Assembly: GCF_000759675.1 (NCBI RefSeq)
Contig: NZ_BAWM01000046.1
Location: forward strand, 128,070-192,069
Direction: 5' to 3'
DNA length: 64,000 bases
Source: Neobacillus niacini
GTDB lineage: Bacteria; Bacillota; Bacilli; Bacillales; Cytobacillaceae
The translations under genes and the position numbers were made by a program. This document shows positions 35,143 to 43,241 of the stretch, one piece after another. Each line of letters opens with the position of its first letter. Positions within the stretch are counted from its first letter, which is position 1. The notes below the pieces were generated by a model that saw only the letters and a program-made list of their open reading frames with translations, was not told the origin of the DNA and did not search any database.

Positions 35143-36603
35143 ATGAAGAAAGTTTTAGTAAAAACCTTGCTTTCTGTGACATTAGGGATCGGATTTGTGG
35201 CGGGGGCTACGACACACAGCCTAGCTGCTGAAATTCAAGGAACAAAAACAGCAGGGGAAAATCTGTACGTGATTGCATTTAAAAACGAGCTGCCAAAGGA
35301 TTATGAAGAAGTAATCGAGAAAGCAGGTGGCCGAGTAGTAAAAGCACTCCCAGAAGTGGGAGGAATCCAAGCACAGTCTGATGATCCTGCATTTCTACGA
35401 AATCTAAAAAAAGTGCCATCCATTGAGGTTGCCAGTAAAGAAGTGCCACTTGCATTAAACCAACCGGCAACGATTTCCAAACTGGCACAAACCACTGCCA
35501 TCAATGAGCAAGGAAGTCTATGGGATGCGCAATGGGACATGCAAAGAGTAACGAATAATGGGAAATCGTATGAAATTGAAACCGGCGGATATGTAAATGA
35601 TGAGGGAGAAACTGTACATAAAGCGGTGGTAGGGGTTATTGATACAGGAATTGACCCAACTCATCCAGATTTGCAGAAGAATCTTCTTGGTGGACGGAAT
35701 TTGGTCCCTGCAGGAATGGATGAAACGGAAACCGGAGACCCAAATGACATCGTGGATCGAAATGGACATGGGACACATGTGTCTGGAATCATTGCTGCCG
35801 ATGGTAATGTCAAAGGGGTAGGACCAGACCTAGGGATCCGTACCTATCGTGTATTCTTTTCAGAACTAGCACTCACTCTGCCATCCTTTATCATTGATGG
35901 CATTATTGCCGCTGCGAATGATGATGTAGACGTTATTAATATGTCTCTAAGACTCTATCATACTTCGAAAACAATCATCGAAGGAGAAACCTATAAAACA
36001 ACAGCAGATACGTTATTGTGGAAGCGCGCGATCCAATACGCCTTGAAGAACAACGTTACCGTAGTAGGGGGAAGTGGGAATGAAAGCTTGAACTTGGATG
36101 ACAAGAATGAGGTTACTGCTTACTTAAACACACTTTATGAACCATACGGAATCTCACTCCAAGGACCGACAACGGTGGTACCGGCACAAATGCCTGGAGT
36201 GATTAATGTATCTGCTTCGAACAAATGGTCCAAACAGGAACTTGCCTTTTTCTCCAATTATGGAAACAGTGCGATTGATGTAGCTGCTCCTGGAGGAGAC
36301 TTTGGTGCAAAATATACCGAAACCTTTGATCCAGATACGGCTGATTTTACTAACTTAATCCTTAGTACGTGGCCACGTTACTTAGGGTCGGATTATTCTT
36401 ATAACGCAGGTACATCGATGGCGGCTCCTCAAGTTGCTGGGATTGCGGGTGTCATTAAAGCTGCAAACCCTGATTTAAAGCCATCACAAGTATCAGCCAT
36501 TATTAAACAAACAGCTATTGACTACGGAAAACCTGGCCAAGATGCCTTATTTGGATCAGGGGAAGCTAATGCTCATCGGGCGTTGATGAATATAAAGAAA
36601 TAG
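35143..36603 (+). CDS. Secreted S8-family serine protease (subtilase)
   Basis: A 486-aa preproenzyme. The signal peptide covers about residues 1-29 (KKVLVKTLL hydrophobic core, cleavage near SLAAE). A propeptide-like segment to about 110 follows (LYVIAFKNELPKDYEEVIEKAGG). The catalytic domain has Asp167 in VIDTGIDPTHPD, His209 in NGHGTHVSG, oxyanion-hole Asn313 in GGSGNES, and Ser425 in GTSMAAPQ. It resembles lantibiotic leader-processing and quorum-type subtilases, but no lantibiotic genes are nearby, so an extracellular scavenging protease is as likely. Strong AGGAGGGG before the ATG. Bounded on both sides by a 110-bp repeat. Confidence 0.9.
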   Translation: MKKVLVKTLLSVTLGIGFVAGATTHSLAAEIQGTKTAGENLYVIAFKNELPKDYEEVIEKAGGRVVKALPEVGGIQAQSDDPAFLRNLKKVPSIEVASKEVPLALNQPATISKLAQTTAINEQGSLWDAQWDMQRVTNNGKSYEIETGGYVNDEGETVHKAVVGVIDTGIDPTHPDLQKNLLGGRNLVPAGMDETETGDPNDIVDRNGHGTHVSGIIAADGNVKGVGPDLGIRTYRVFFSELALTLPSFIIDGIIAAANDDVDVINMSLRLYHTSKTIIEGETYKTTADTLLWKRAIQYALKNNVTVVGGSGNESLNLDDKNEVTAYLNTLYEPYGISLQGPTTVVPAQMPGVINVSASNKWSKQELAFFSNYGNSAIDVAAPGGDFGAKYTETFDPDTADFTNLILSTWPRYLGSDYSYNAGTSMAAPQVAGIAGVIKAANPDLKPSQVSAIIKQTAIDYGKPGQDALFGSGEANAHRALMNIKK

Positions 36604-36802
36604 GGACTGTGGTTCAAAACAATCTAGCAAATAAACGGGGACATTTCATTAAATAATGGGATGTGCCCGTTTTGTCAGCGGTATGATTTATTGCATGGTC
36701 CTATTCTTGGTTTTATTGTTCTCAATCATAACAGGGTGGGGCCGCCAATTGGAAGGCTCAGAAGGGGAAGCGGTTAGCACTCCGCAAGAATTTAAAAACC
36801 AA

Positions 36803-36913
36803 AGTGCTGTAATGTAGAGATGGGCACACAAACACCTCATGTGGTACCAAATACACTCTGGAAGCGTAGAAAAAATTATGTTTCTGGAGTTAACAAAAAA
36901 GAGCTCATTCGTG
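36803..36913. repeat. 110-bp direct repeat, copy B
   Basis: Matches copy A at 34872-34980, 1.93 kb away in the same orientation. Its right end runs into the terminator hairpin at 36895-36926. The 200 bases between the protease stop and this copy hold nothing recognised. Confidence 0.75.
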
Positions 36914-36926
36914 TGAGCTCTTTTTT
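36895..36926 (+). terminator. Bidirectional terminator
   Basis: AAAAAAGAGCTCA (36895-36907) pairs perfectly with TGAGCTCTTTTTT (36914-36926). It lies between the protease and the converging LysE gene. Confidence 0.85.
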
Positions 36927-36990
36927 GTTATAGCTTTATATGGATGTTCTCAAGCACCAAACGAAAATACAAGATCAAGTTGATAAGTGC

Positions 36991-37620
36991 TTAAATTCCT
37001 GTTTTAACCCCAAAACCTATTAAAAGTAAACCAGTTGATTTTTGGAATACTTTCTGGAATTTGGAGTGGTTCAACCATTTTTTTGCGTAATCAATTACAT
37101 AAACAAGGATGAGAAACCACAATACAGCGAGTAAAGTAAGGATGGATGCTAACACAATCAATTGCTGATTTACATTACCGTTCAAAGCGATAAATTGAGG
37201 CATGATGGTTATGTAAACTAAAACAGTCTTTGGATTAAGAACATTACTGAGTAAAGCTTGCATAAAGGACTTTTTATTATTCCGACTCGAAGAATTGGTA
37301 GGTGCGTTTGCGTGTGCTTGAATTTCCTCTAAAGAAAACACACTTTTAGCAAAAAAGCTTTTGATACCCAAATAAATTAAGTAAGCAGCTCCCAAATATT
37401 TGATTGTACTAAATAGAATAGTAGACTTCGCAATGACAACAGATAATCCAAGAATAGCAATAAGCGTCCAAAAAGAAAGTCCCGTTGCCATTCCGAGAAC
37501 CGTATAACGTCCAGCTTTCGGACCATAGCTGAGCGTATTTTTTACTAAGAGCATCGTATCAGCCCCTGGTATTACAACCATCATAGCAGCAATCGAAATG
37601 TATGTTAGTAAGCTATCCAT
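36991..37620 (-). CDS. LysE/RhtB-family amino-acid exporter
   Basis: A 209-aa protein with six predicted membrane helices. VVIPGADTMLLVKNTLSYGPKAG is the conserved LysE/RhtB N-terminal motif (usually PGP), and LSNVLNPKTVLVYI is the second. It probably exports an amino acid such as threonine, homoserine or a related compound. Divergent from the TrmB-like regulator, with a shared 143-base control region carrying two matching operators. Ribosome-binding site GAAGGGAGAA upstream. Confidence 0.85.
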   Translation of the reverse strand: MDSLLTYISIAAMMVVIPGADTMLLVKNTLSYGPKAGRYTVLGMATGLSFWTLIAILGLSVVIAKSTILFSTIKYLGAAYLIYLGIKSFFAKSVFSLEEIQAHANAPTNSSSRNNKKSFMQALLSNVLNPKTVLVYITIMPQFIALNGNVNQQLIVLASILTLLAVLWFLILVYVIDYAKKWLNHSKFQKVFQKSTGLLLIGFGVKTGI

Positions 37621-37648
37621 GTTGTTTCTCCCTTCTTTTCTGCATAGT

Positions 37649-37742
37649 GGTTACCAAAGTAACTACTTTTTTAAGATTATATCAGAAGCACTTGGAAATA
37701 ATCAACAGAATTTGATAAAATATTCGTTACTAAGGTAGCTAC
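37649..37742. promoter_or_regulatory. Two matching operators between lysE-like and trmB-like genes
   Basis: Site 1 GGTTACCAAAGTAACTAC (37649-37666) and site 2 CGTTACTAAGGTAGCTAC (37725-37742) agree at 14 of 18 positions. Each contains the dyad GTTAC-N4-GTARC. Site 1 is just upstream of the exporter, site 2 just upstream of the regulator, so one protein could control both directions. Confidence 0.65.
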
Positions 37743-37763
37743 TAATATGCTGTTGGAGGACTT

Positions 37764-38591
37764 ATGAAAGAAAACATTTTCGAAATATTAAAAAATCTAA
37801 ATTTTACCGAATATGAAGCGAAAGCATATCTTACTTTGTTGGAGGAATCGCCTTTAACCGGTTATGCAGTAGCAAAACATTCCGGTGTACCACGTTCAAG
37901 GATTTATGAAGTCCTTGACAGCCTCGCGATCAGAGGAGATATTCTGGTTAGTCCTGGAAACACGCCACAATATACGCCTGTTCCTGCAAAGGAGCTAATT
38001 AAAAGCCGCCGATTGAAGGCAGAAGAAAACTTTGAATTGGCAGAAAAATCATTAGAGGAGTTTGAGCGTTCTACAAATGACCGTGAAAATATCTGGAATA
38101 TCACGGGACACAATGAAATACTCGAAAAGATAAAAGTTTGTATCGAATCTGCTAAAAAAAGAATTCTCTTAGAGGTTTGGACAGAAGAATTCTTAGAATT
38201 GGAGTCTGAACTAAGACAGGCAGCAAAAAGAGGGGTCAATGTAACAATTATTGCTTATGGGGAAATCACCGCTGATTTTGCTAATGTTTACCTACACTAT
38301 ATGGGTCATGAAATTACAGAAGAATATGGGGGACGATGGATCGTTATAAGTGGAGATGGTTCAGAAGTAGTGGCAGGTATTGTCTCGCTGGGTAAAGATA
38401 GCCGTGCTGCATGGACCATGCATGTAGGTTTAGTCATGCCAATAACAGAATTCATGATTCACGATTTGTATCTCATGGAAATTCTGGAGAAACATAAAGA
38501 ACTTTTAGAGGAAAGTTTTGGGAAAAACCTCATCCATTTACGTCGTAAATTTTCCATCCATCCAGATTTTAAAAAACATTATATGAAATAG
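37764..38591 (+). CDS. TrmB-family transcriptional regulator
   Basis: A 275-aa protein. The N-terminal TrmB winged helix is LNFTEYEAKAYLTLLEESPLTGYAVAKHSGVPRSRIYEVLDSL, followed by a coiled coil (AEENFELAEKSLEEFER). The C-terminal half has a PLD-like effector domain (IESAKKRILLEVWTEEFLELESELRQAAKRGVNVTII). These regulators usually bind a small ligand and repress neighbours. Divergent from the LysE exporter, suggesting it senses the exporter's substrate. GGAGG before the ATG. Confidence 0.88.
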   Translation: MKENIFEILKNLNFTEYEAKAYLTLLEESPLTGYAVAKHSGVPRSRIYEVLDSLAIRGDILVSPGNTPQYTPVPAKELIKSRRLKAEENFELAEKSLEEFERSTNDRENIWNITGHNEILEKIKVCIESAKKRILLEVWTEEFLELESELRQAAKRGVNVTIIAYGEITADFANVYLHYMGHEITEEYGGRWIVISGDGSEVVAGIVSLGKDSRAAWTMHVGLVMPITEFMIHDLYLMEILEKHKELLEESFGKNLIHLRRKFSIHPDFKKHYMK

Positions 38592-38882
38592 ACTTATACT
38601 ATTTTTATCTGTTCTACATGAGCTAACTGGGGAGTTCTTGGTATGTAGCCTACGTTCATATGAGACTGAACCACAACTACAACAATCAGACGAGCCTTCT
38701 ACTGTTGAACACGGAAAACATGGGAGTGGGAATCAGACTAGTACCTAACCTATTTTTTTATTGATTTCCAAAGCAACAAAGTTTGTGAAAAAAACCTTTT
38801 TAAATAAAGCGCCTTTTCCAACTCGAAATTTGTTAATCTCACATCAAAAGATAGCAATATCATTTACTAGTAAAAGGAGACT
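38592..38882. other. Intergenic region, nothing recognised
   Basis: No ORF or hairpin of note. AAAAGGAGA at the right-hand end precedes the dehydrogenase remnant. Confidence 0.4.
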
Positions 38883-39038
38883 ATGTATGGATATCTAAAC
38901 CTTCTAACAGAGCTTTATAAGTCTGGAAAGATCAAAGCGGTCATCGATCAACGATATCCGCTGGAACATCTTGCCGAAGCTCACCGTTACGTGGAAACGG
39001 GTCACAAAAAAGGAAATGTTGTGATAACTTTAGTGTAG
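38883..39038 (+). pseudogene. Zinc-type alcohol dehydrogenase / quinone oxidoreductase C-terminal remnant
   Basis: A 51-codon frame encoding LLTELYKSGKIKAVIDQRYP, LEHLAEAHRYVETGHKKGN and a VVITLV end. This is the conserved C-terminus of MDR-family dehydrogenases. Everything upstream of it is gone, although a ribosome-binding site lies before the fortuitous ATG. Confidence 0.8.
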
Positions 39039-39133
39039 TAAGAAATATATTTCTCCATATACAAAAATAAGAAGTCAGATTACCTACATGAGTAGTTAAT
39101 TAACTTCTTTTTTTATATGGATTTTTTTAGTGC

Positions 39134-39189
39134 CTTCTTACCGTCCCCTGGTACCCCCGCGAAACCATGAAAACCGTCCCTTTAGTCAG
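39134..39189. repeat. GC-rich intergenic repeat fragment
   Basis: ACCGTCCCCTGGTACCCCCG and the following AACCGTCCC form a GC-rich island in AT-rich DNA. GGGACGGT-type units like this are scattered through Bacillus genomes. Nothing else is seen between 39039 and 39273. Confidence 0.4.
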
Positions 39190-39273
39190 ATTTCAGTATT
39201 TATTAAATATTGAAACTTTTTTGTAAAGTATTCGTAATAAAGCTATAGCCTTATAGAAAGAGGGGGAGACCGA

Positions 39274-40239
39274 ATGGGAAATATAAATAGAATCTATAAA
39301 ACTGTTGGACTTATTATTTTAGGCGCCATCCTCGTTATTGTTGGTTTTACCACTTGGTATACGGTCGATGAAAGTGAGCAAGCCGTTATTATTACCTTTG
39401 GCAAGGTTGAAGAAGGGGTAACCGAACCTGGTTTACATTTTAAGCTGCCATGGCCAATTCAATCCGTGGAAACGCTATCTAAAGAAACCTTTAGTCTGCA
39501 ATTTGGTTATGAAGAGAAAGATGGAAAAGTAAAAGAGTTTCCAGAGGAAACGAAAATGATTACGGGTGATGAAAATATTGTTTTAGCGGACTTAGTGGTC
39601 CAATGGAAAATAACCGACCCAGCAAAATATTTGTTTAATGCTGAGAAGCCAGAAGAAATTTTGTATAATTCTACCTCTGCGTCTTTAAGAAGTATTATTG
39701 GTAGTTCTAAAATTGATGACGCTTTAACCTCTGGAAAGGCTGAAATCGAAGCCGATGTCAGGGATTTGTTATCTACATTGGTAGAAAAATACGATATCGG
39801 GATTTCGATATTGGCTGTTAAGCTTCAGGATGTGGAACTGCCTAATGACGAGGTAAGAAAAGCCTTTACAAATGTAACAGATGCCCGTGAAACAATGAAT
39901 ACAAAGATTAATGAAGCAGGGAAATATCGAAACAAACGGACCAATGAAGCCAAAGGGGAAGAGGCTGCCATCAAGTCAAAAGCCCTAGGTGATAAAGCAG
40001 CAAGGATTGAAACAGCAAGAGGGGATGTTTCTGTATTCAATAAGCTGTATGATGAATACCGTACAAATCCTGACATTACCAGACAGCGGTTAATGTTAGA
40101 AACGCTTGAACAGGTTCTCCCAAATGCTGAAATCTATATTATGAACGATAATGGAGATACGTTAAAATATTTCCCAATCAGACCTTTGGAAAACGAACAG
40201 CCAAAGACAAATGGGGAAGGAAGTGAAAAAAATGAGTAA
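39274..40239 (+). CDS. hflK: FtsH-protease modulator HflK
   Basis: A 321-aa SPFH/prohibitin-family protein with one N-terminal membrane anchor (IYKTVGLIILGAILVIVGFTTWYTV). The band-7 domain has ESEQAVIITFGKVEEGVTEPGLHFKLPWPIQSVETL, then a long Glu/Ala/Lys helix (YRNKRTNEAKGEEAAIKSKALGDKAARIETARG). With HflC it forms a large membrane complex around FtsH that tunes proteolysis. AGAGGGGGAG before the ATG. The gene overlaps hflC by 8 bases. Confidence 0.9.
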   Translation: MGNINRIYKTVGLIILGAILVIVGFTTWYTVDESEQAVIITFGKVEEGVTEPGLHFKLPWPIQSVETLSKETFSLQFGYEEKDGKVKEFPEETKMITGDENIVLADLVVQWKITDPAKYLFNAEKPEEILYNSTSASLRSIIGSSKIDDALTSGKAEIEADVRDLLSTLVEKYDIGISILAVKLQDVELPNDEVRKAFTNVTDARETMNTKINEAGKYRNKRTNEAKGEEAAIKSKALGDKAARIETARGDVSVFNKLYDEYRTNPDITRQRLMLETLEQVLPNAEIYIMNDNGDTLKYFPIRPLENEQPKTNGEGSEKNE

Positions 40240-41167
40240 TGATAATGTAGTCAACATCGACGGTCGTGGAGGAAAAGGATTCAACTGGAAAAACTACACA
40301 AAAATTGGCAGCATTTTCGTCATCGTCATCATCCTCTTAGCAGTATTCATTTCAAATCTCATTGTTGTTAAAGAAGGCGAATATAAAGTGATTCGACAGT
40401 TCGGAGAAGTGGTACGGATTGTGAAAACTCCAGGTTTAACCTATAAAGTTCCTTTCATTCAAAGTGTCACGACTCTGCCAAAATATCAAATGACGTATGA
40501 TGTTACAGAAGCTGAAATTAACACCAAGGATAAGAAACGGATGCTCATCGATAACTATGCCATTTGGAGAATTGAAGATCCGAAGAAGATGATCACTAAT
40601 GCAAGAACCGTTGAAAAAGCGGAATCCCGAATGGAGGAATTTATTTACTCCGTCGTTCGTTCAGAGCTTGGGCAGTTAAACTATGATGAAATCATAAATG
40701 ATGAAAAATCTTCACGTGGTTCTTTAAATGATCGGATTACGGAAAAGGTGAATGATCTTCTCGGAAAAGATCATTATGGGATTGTGGTTACGGATGTCAG
40801 GATGAAGCGAACGGATCTTCCTGCAGAGAATGAACAGTCCGTATTTACGAGGATGATTTCTGAACGAGAATCTAAAGCACAGGAATATTTGTCTATGGGT
40901 GATGCAGAAAAGAATAGAATTGAGGCAGATACAGATCGAGAAGTGCAGGAATTACTATCAAAAGCGAAAGCTGAGGCAGAATCCATCCGTGCTGATGGGG
41001 AAGCGGAAGCGGCAAGAATCTATAATGAAGCATTCTCTAAAGATCCAGAATTTTATTCGATGTTCCGTACGTTAGAATCCTATAAAAAGACAATTAATGA
41101 TGAGACAGTTATCGTTCTTCCCTCTGATTCTCCTTATGCACGTTTGTTGATGGGATACACAGATTAA
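40232..41167 (+). CDS. hflC: FtsH-protease modulator HflC
   Basis: About 311 residues from the ATG at 40232 (MSNDNVVNID), preferred to one 21 bases earlier because GGAAG then lies at normal spacing. One membrane helix (IGSIFVIVIILLAVFISNLIVV), band-7 domain (EYKVIRQFGEVVRIVKTPGLTYKVPFIQSV) and the typical HflC end with AEAARIYNEAFSKDPEFYSMFRTLESYK. Forms hetero-oligomers with HflK, with most of the mass outside the membrane. Confidence 0.92.
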   Translation: MSNDNVVNIDGRGGKGFNWKNYTKIGSIFVIVIILLAVFISNLIVVKEGEYKVIRQFGEVVRIVKTPGLTYKVPFIQSVTTLPKYQMTYDVTEAEINTKDKKRMLIDNYAIWRIEDPKKMITNARTVEKAESRMEEFIYSVVRSELGQLNYDEIINDEKSSRGSLNDRITEKVNDLLGKDHYGIVVTDVRMKRTDLPAENEQSVFTRMISERESKAQEYLSMGDAEKNRIEADTDREVQELLSKAKAEAESIRADGEAEAARIYNEAFSKDPEFYSMFRTLESYKKTINDETVIVLPSDSPYARLLMGYTD

Positions 41168-41196
41168 TAAAACCATCAAATTAAATAAATGGTAGT

Positions 41197-41228
41197 GCCC
41201 TGCTATTTGCTCCAGAGTAGCAGGGCTT
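41197..41228 (+). terminator. Terminator of hflKC
   Basis: GCCCTGCT (41197-41204) pairs with AGCAGGGC (41219-41226), followed by TTGTCTATTT. Confidence 0.8.
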
Positions 41229-41354
41229 GTCTATTTCTATTCCAAACCCTCCACCAATAATATTTTGTTCAATTACAAATCTCATAATTTTACATTCTAC
41301 AACAACCATAATACTTTGCTAAAATAGTGTTAAATAAGGAAATGGAGAATTATG

Positions 41355-42314
41355 ATGATTAGTCAAGATGAAATGAATTATCTAAATAAGTATCTATTAA
41401 AAAGTGGTGAGCGTTTAGACTTCCCCAATAACAGTATAAGTAGTAATCCTTCTATTGAACAGAAAAATTATCGTGAGGACAAGGAAACGAACCAAGCCGA
41501 ACTCGTAAATGTCATCAAAGAACTGGGCGACTTACAAAAATTAGTTCCCGATATTTACGCTGAAACAGCCAATAATGTTAATAAGGAGTCCATGTCAACT
41601 GTTTCACTAATAAAGAGAAACCGGGAAAACGGAAAGGTTCAGTTCGATAATGCTCGCATGGAGGCCGGCATTGATCCTGCTGCCCAGGAAAATTACGATA
41701 CGATAAAACATGAATATGAACGGTTGGATAATGAGTATAAACGAACGAAAGTCCTGCTTGAACAAGACGTGGAAAGAACAGAAAATCTCAAGGATCAACT
41801 GGAAACCACGATTAACATGCGTGTCCTTGAGCTTCAGCAGCGGTTCAAATATTATATGAGCCAGTTCCAGTTCGAAGGGGAAATCAGTTGGGATTCGTTT
41901 GAGGATCGAAGACAACGAACACATTTTCAGTTGTTTATTAAAGCTCGAAAAGAAGGACACCGCGGTGCCATGGAAGATGTAAGTATAAAAGCGAGGGGTG
42001 GCAGAGTGGGAAAAGGGGTTTCAGGGGGAGAAGAGTCCCTAAGTTCACTGCTATTTGCTCTAGCGCTTCTGCAAAATCTCCAAACCACACCTGGATTTAT
42101 TGTACTTGATGAGTTCGATAGTGCACTAGATGAAAATCGGAAGGTAAAAGTGTTTGATTTATATGAGAGTGAATTAAAACGGAAGCTTATTATTCTTACA
42201 CCAAAGTCACATGAAAACACGTATTTGGATCGATTTACAAAAGCATTCGTTGTCCAACATGATCCAACTATTCCTCAAAGTAAAGTAGTGGGAATAGTTA
42301 AATCAATAGTTTAA
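41355..42314 (+). CDS. Headless SMC/SbcC-like protein (C-terminal half only)
   Basis: A 319-aa protein that lacks any Walker A. It has a long coiled coil (residues about 30-180, LDNEYKRTKVLLEQDVERTENLKDQLETTIN), the ABC signature GVSGGEESLSSLLFALALLQ, Walker B FIVLDEFDSALDE, and an H-like LTPKSHEN. These belong to the C-terminal head of SMC-like ATPases, which need the N-terminal Walker A half to work. The gene has its own GGAG and ATG, but is probably a deletion remnant, or else the partner of an ATPase elsewhere. The first 40 residues show no similarity I know. Terminator at 42346-42376. Confidence 0.65.
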   Translation: MISQDEMNYLNKYLLKSGERLDFPNNSISSNPSIEQKNYREDKETNQAELVNVIKELGDLQKLVPDIYAETANNVNKESMSTVSLIKRNRENGKVQFDNARMEAGIDPAAQENYDTIKHEYERLDNEYKRTKVLLEQDVERTENLKDQLETTINMRVLELQQRFKYYMSQFQFEGEISWDSFEDRRQRTHFQLFIKARKEGHRGAMEDVSIKARGGRVGKGVSGGEESLSSLLFALALLQNLQTTPGFIVLDEFDSALDENRKVKVFDLYESELKRKLIILTPKSHENTYLDRFTKAFVVQHDPTIPQSKVVGIVKSIV

Positions 42315-42345
42315 GGTACTGAAAGTATATGAATCATTAAGTTAA

Positions 42346-42376
42346 AAATGCTGCATTTTCTTTGGCTACAGCATTT
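42346..42376 (+). terminator. Hairpin after SMC-like gene
   Basis: AAATGCTG (42346-42353) pairs with CAGCATTT (42369-42376); no T run follows. Confidence 0.55.
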
Positions 42377-42554
42377 AATAATATGGGCAAATTTCTAAGT
42401 GATTAGGTAGATCATTTAATTCACAAAAATAAAAAGAAAAAATAAGAATGTACGTTCGTATAAAAGAGAGGAATATGATATACTAGTAGTGCAATAGAAT
42501 AGGATTTCTCAAGGGTGGTCGGCACACTCCCGAACAGAAAGGGGGTGATGCTGG

Positions 42555-42638
42555 ATGACAGTGTTTGAATCATTAATGTTTGCGATTGGTTTTGCCAGTT
42601 TAATCGTAACCATACTGTCATTTAAATCAAAAAAATAA
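42555..42638 (+). CDS. Type I toxin: 27-aa holin-like membrane peptide (TxpA/BsrG-like)
   Basis: MTVFESLMFAIGFASLIVTI followed by LSFKSKK and a stop. One hydrophobic helix and a basic end are the signature of the putative holin-like toxin family. The ribosome-binding site AAAGGGGGTGAT is exceptionally strong, as in BsrG and TxpA loci. A possible promoter (TTCGTA, 18-base spacer, TATACT) ends near 42483. Its mRNA should run to the terminator at 42717-42749, overlapping a convergent antisense RNA by about 100 bases. Overproduction would damage the membrane; the antisense RNA keeps it silent. Confidence 0.8.
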   Translation: MTVFESLMFAIGFASLIVTILSFKSKK

Positions 42639-42766
42639 TCCACCCTTGAGTGGAATGGATCAGGTGGATTATTTTCCCTAAAAGCCGACTCCCTTAGAGG
42701 GAACCGTCTATTGTTGGACCGGACATGTTACAGCATGTTCGGTCTTTTTAAATTTATTTAGAACTT
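42629..42766 (-). ncRNA. Antisense antitoxin RNA of the type I toxin
   Basis: On the - strand: TGTACA, a 17-base spacer, then TATAAT (42778-42773), start near 42766. The RNA runs through the 3' part of the toxin mRNA and ends in a stem AATCCACC/GGTGGATT (+ positions 42637-42644 and 42663-42670) with a T run (A run on + at 42629-42635). This convergent 3' overlap is the TxpA/RatA and BsrE/SR5 arrangement. Confidence 0.75.
42717..42749 (+). terminator. Terminator of toxin mRNA
   Basis: GACCGGACATG (42717-42727) pairs with CATGTTCGGTC (42734-42744) with one G-T pair, followed by TTTTT. Confidence 0.8.
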
Positions 42767-42912
42767 ATAATTATTATAACCGAAATATATGAAAATGTAC
42801 AAAATGAAAAATTAGTATTGACAACTTTTTACATCTAAGAACAATCCTATTTTGAAGTTCATCCTCGAGCGGAAAAAGAAAGGTTTAAAATAAGTGAGCA
42901 GCCCCTATAGAA

Positions 42913-43092
42913 ATGAAGATTCCTCATACTTTTTCCCCAGTGTCCAATCAAGTTACAATCAGCATTGGTCTTGCCACCGGAAATGTAGAAGATGAAATCA
43001 CTCAGGTACTGGAAGATGCAGACAAGGCGCTATACAAATCTAAAACAAATGGACGCAACCGTGTTGAATTCTTTGAAGTACTCCCCACATAA
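42913..43092 (+). pseudogene. Diguanylate cyclase (GGDEF) C-terminal remnant
   Basis: The frame encodes NQVTISIGLATGNVEDEITQ, VLEDADKALYKSKTNGRNRV and EFFEVLPT. VT.SIGLA.....  ....DADKALY.AK..GRNRV is the end of a GGDEF domain. The GGDEEF active-site half is missing. A trace of the same 3' end occurs beside the decayed toxin copy at 34645. Confidence 0.8.
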
Positions 43093-43241
43093 CAAGGTTG
43101 ATGAATTGCGCATTTCATTATGAGATGTGCTTTTTCCGTTAGGACCCCAACCTAAAACTTGTATACCGTATACAAAAGTGGAATTTTTTCCCTTAAGTTG
43201 TTTAATGAAATTTTCGGTCACCCTTATAACGTAGATACAAC
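43093..43241. other. Short intergenic region
   Basis: No ORF or hairpin that I trust. The LysR gene converges on it. Confidence 0.4.

Noticed and set aside
35143..36603. Lantibiotic cluster around the S8 protease
   Set aside because: No lanthionine synthetase, precursor peptide or ABC exporter was found within several kb.
42421..42621. 66-codon minus-strand ORF across the toxin gene
   Set aside because: It is the antisense shadow of the toxin promoter and coding region; the real minus-strand product there is the short antitoxin RNA.
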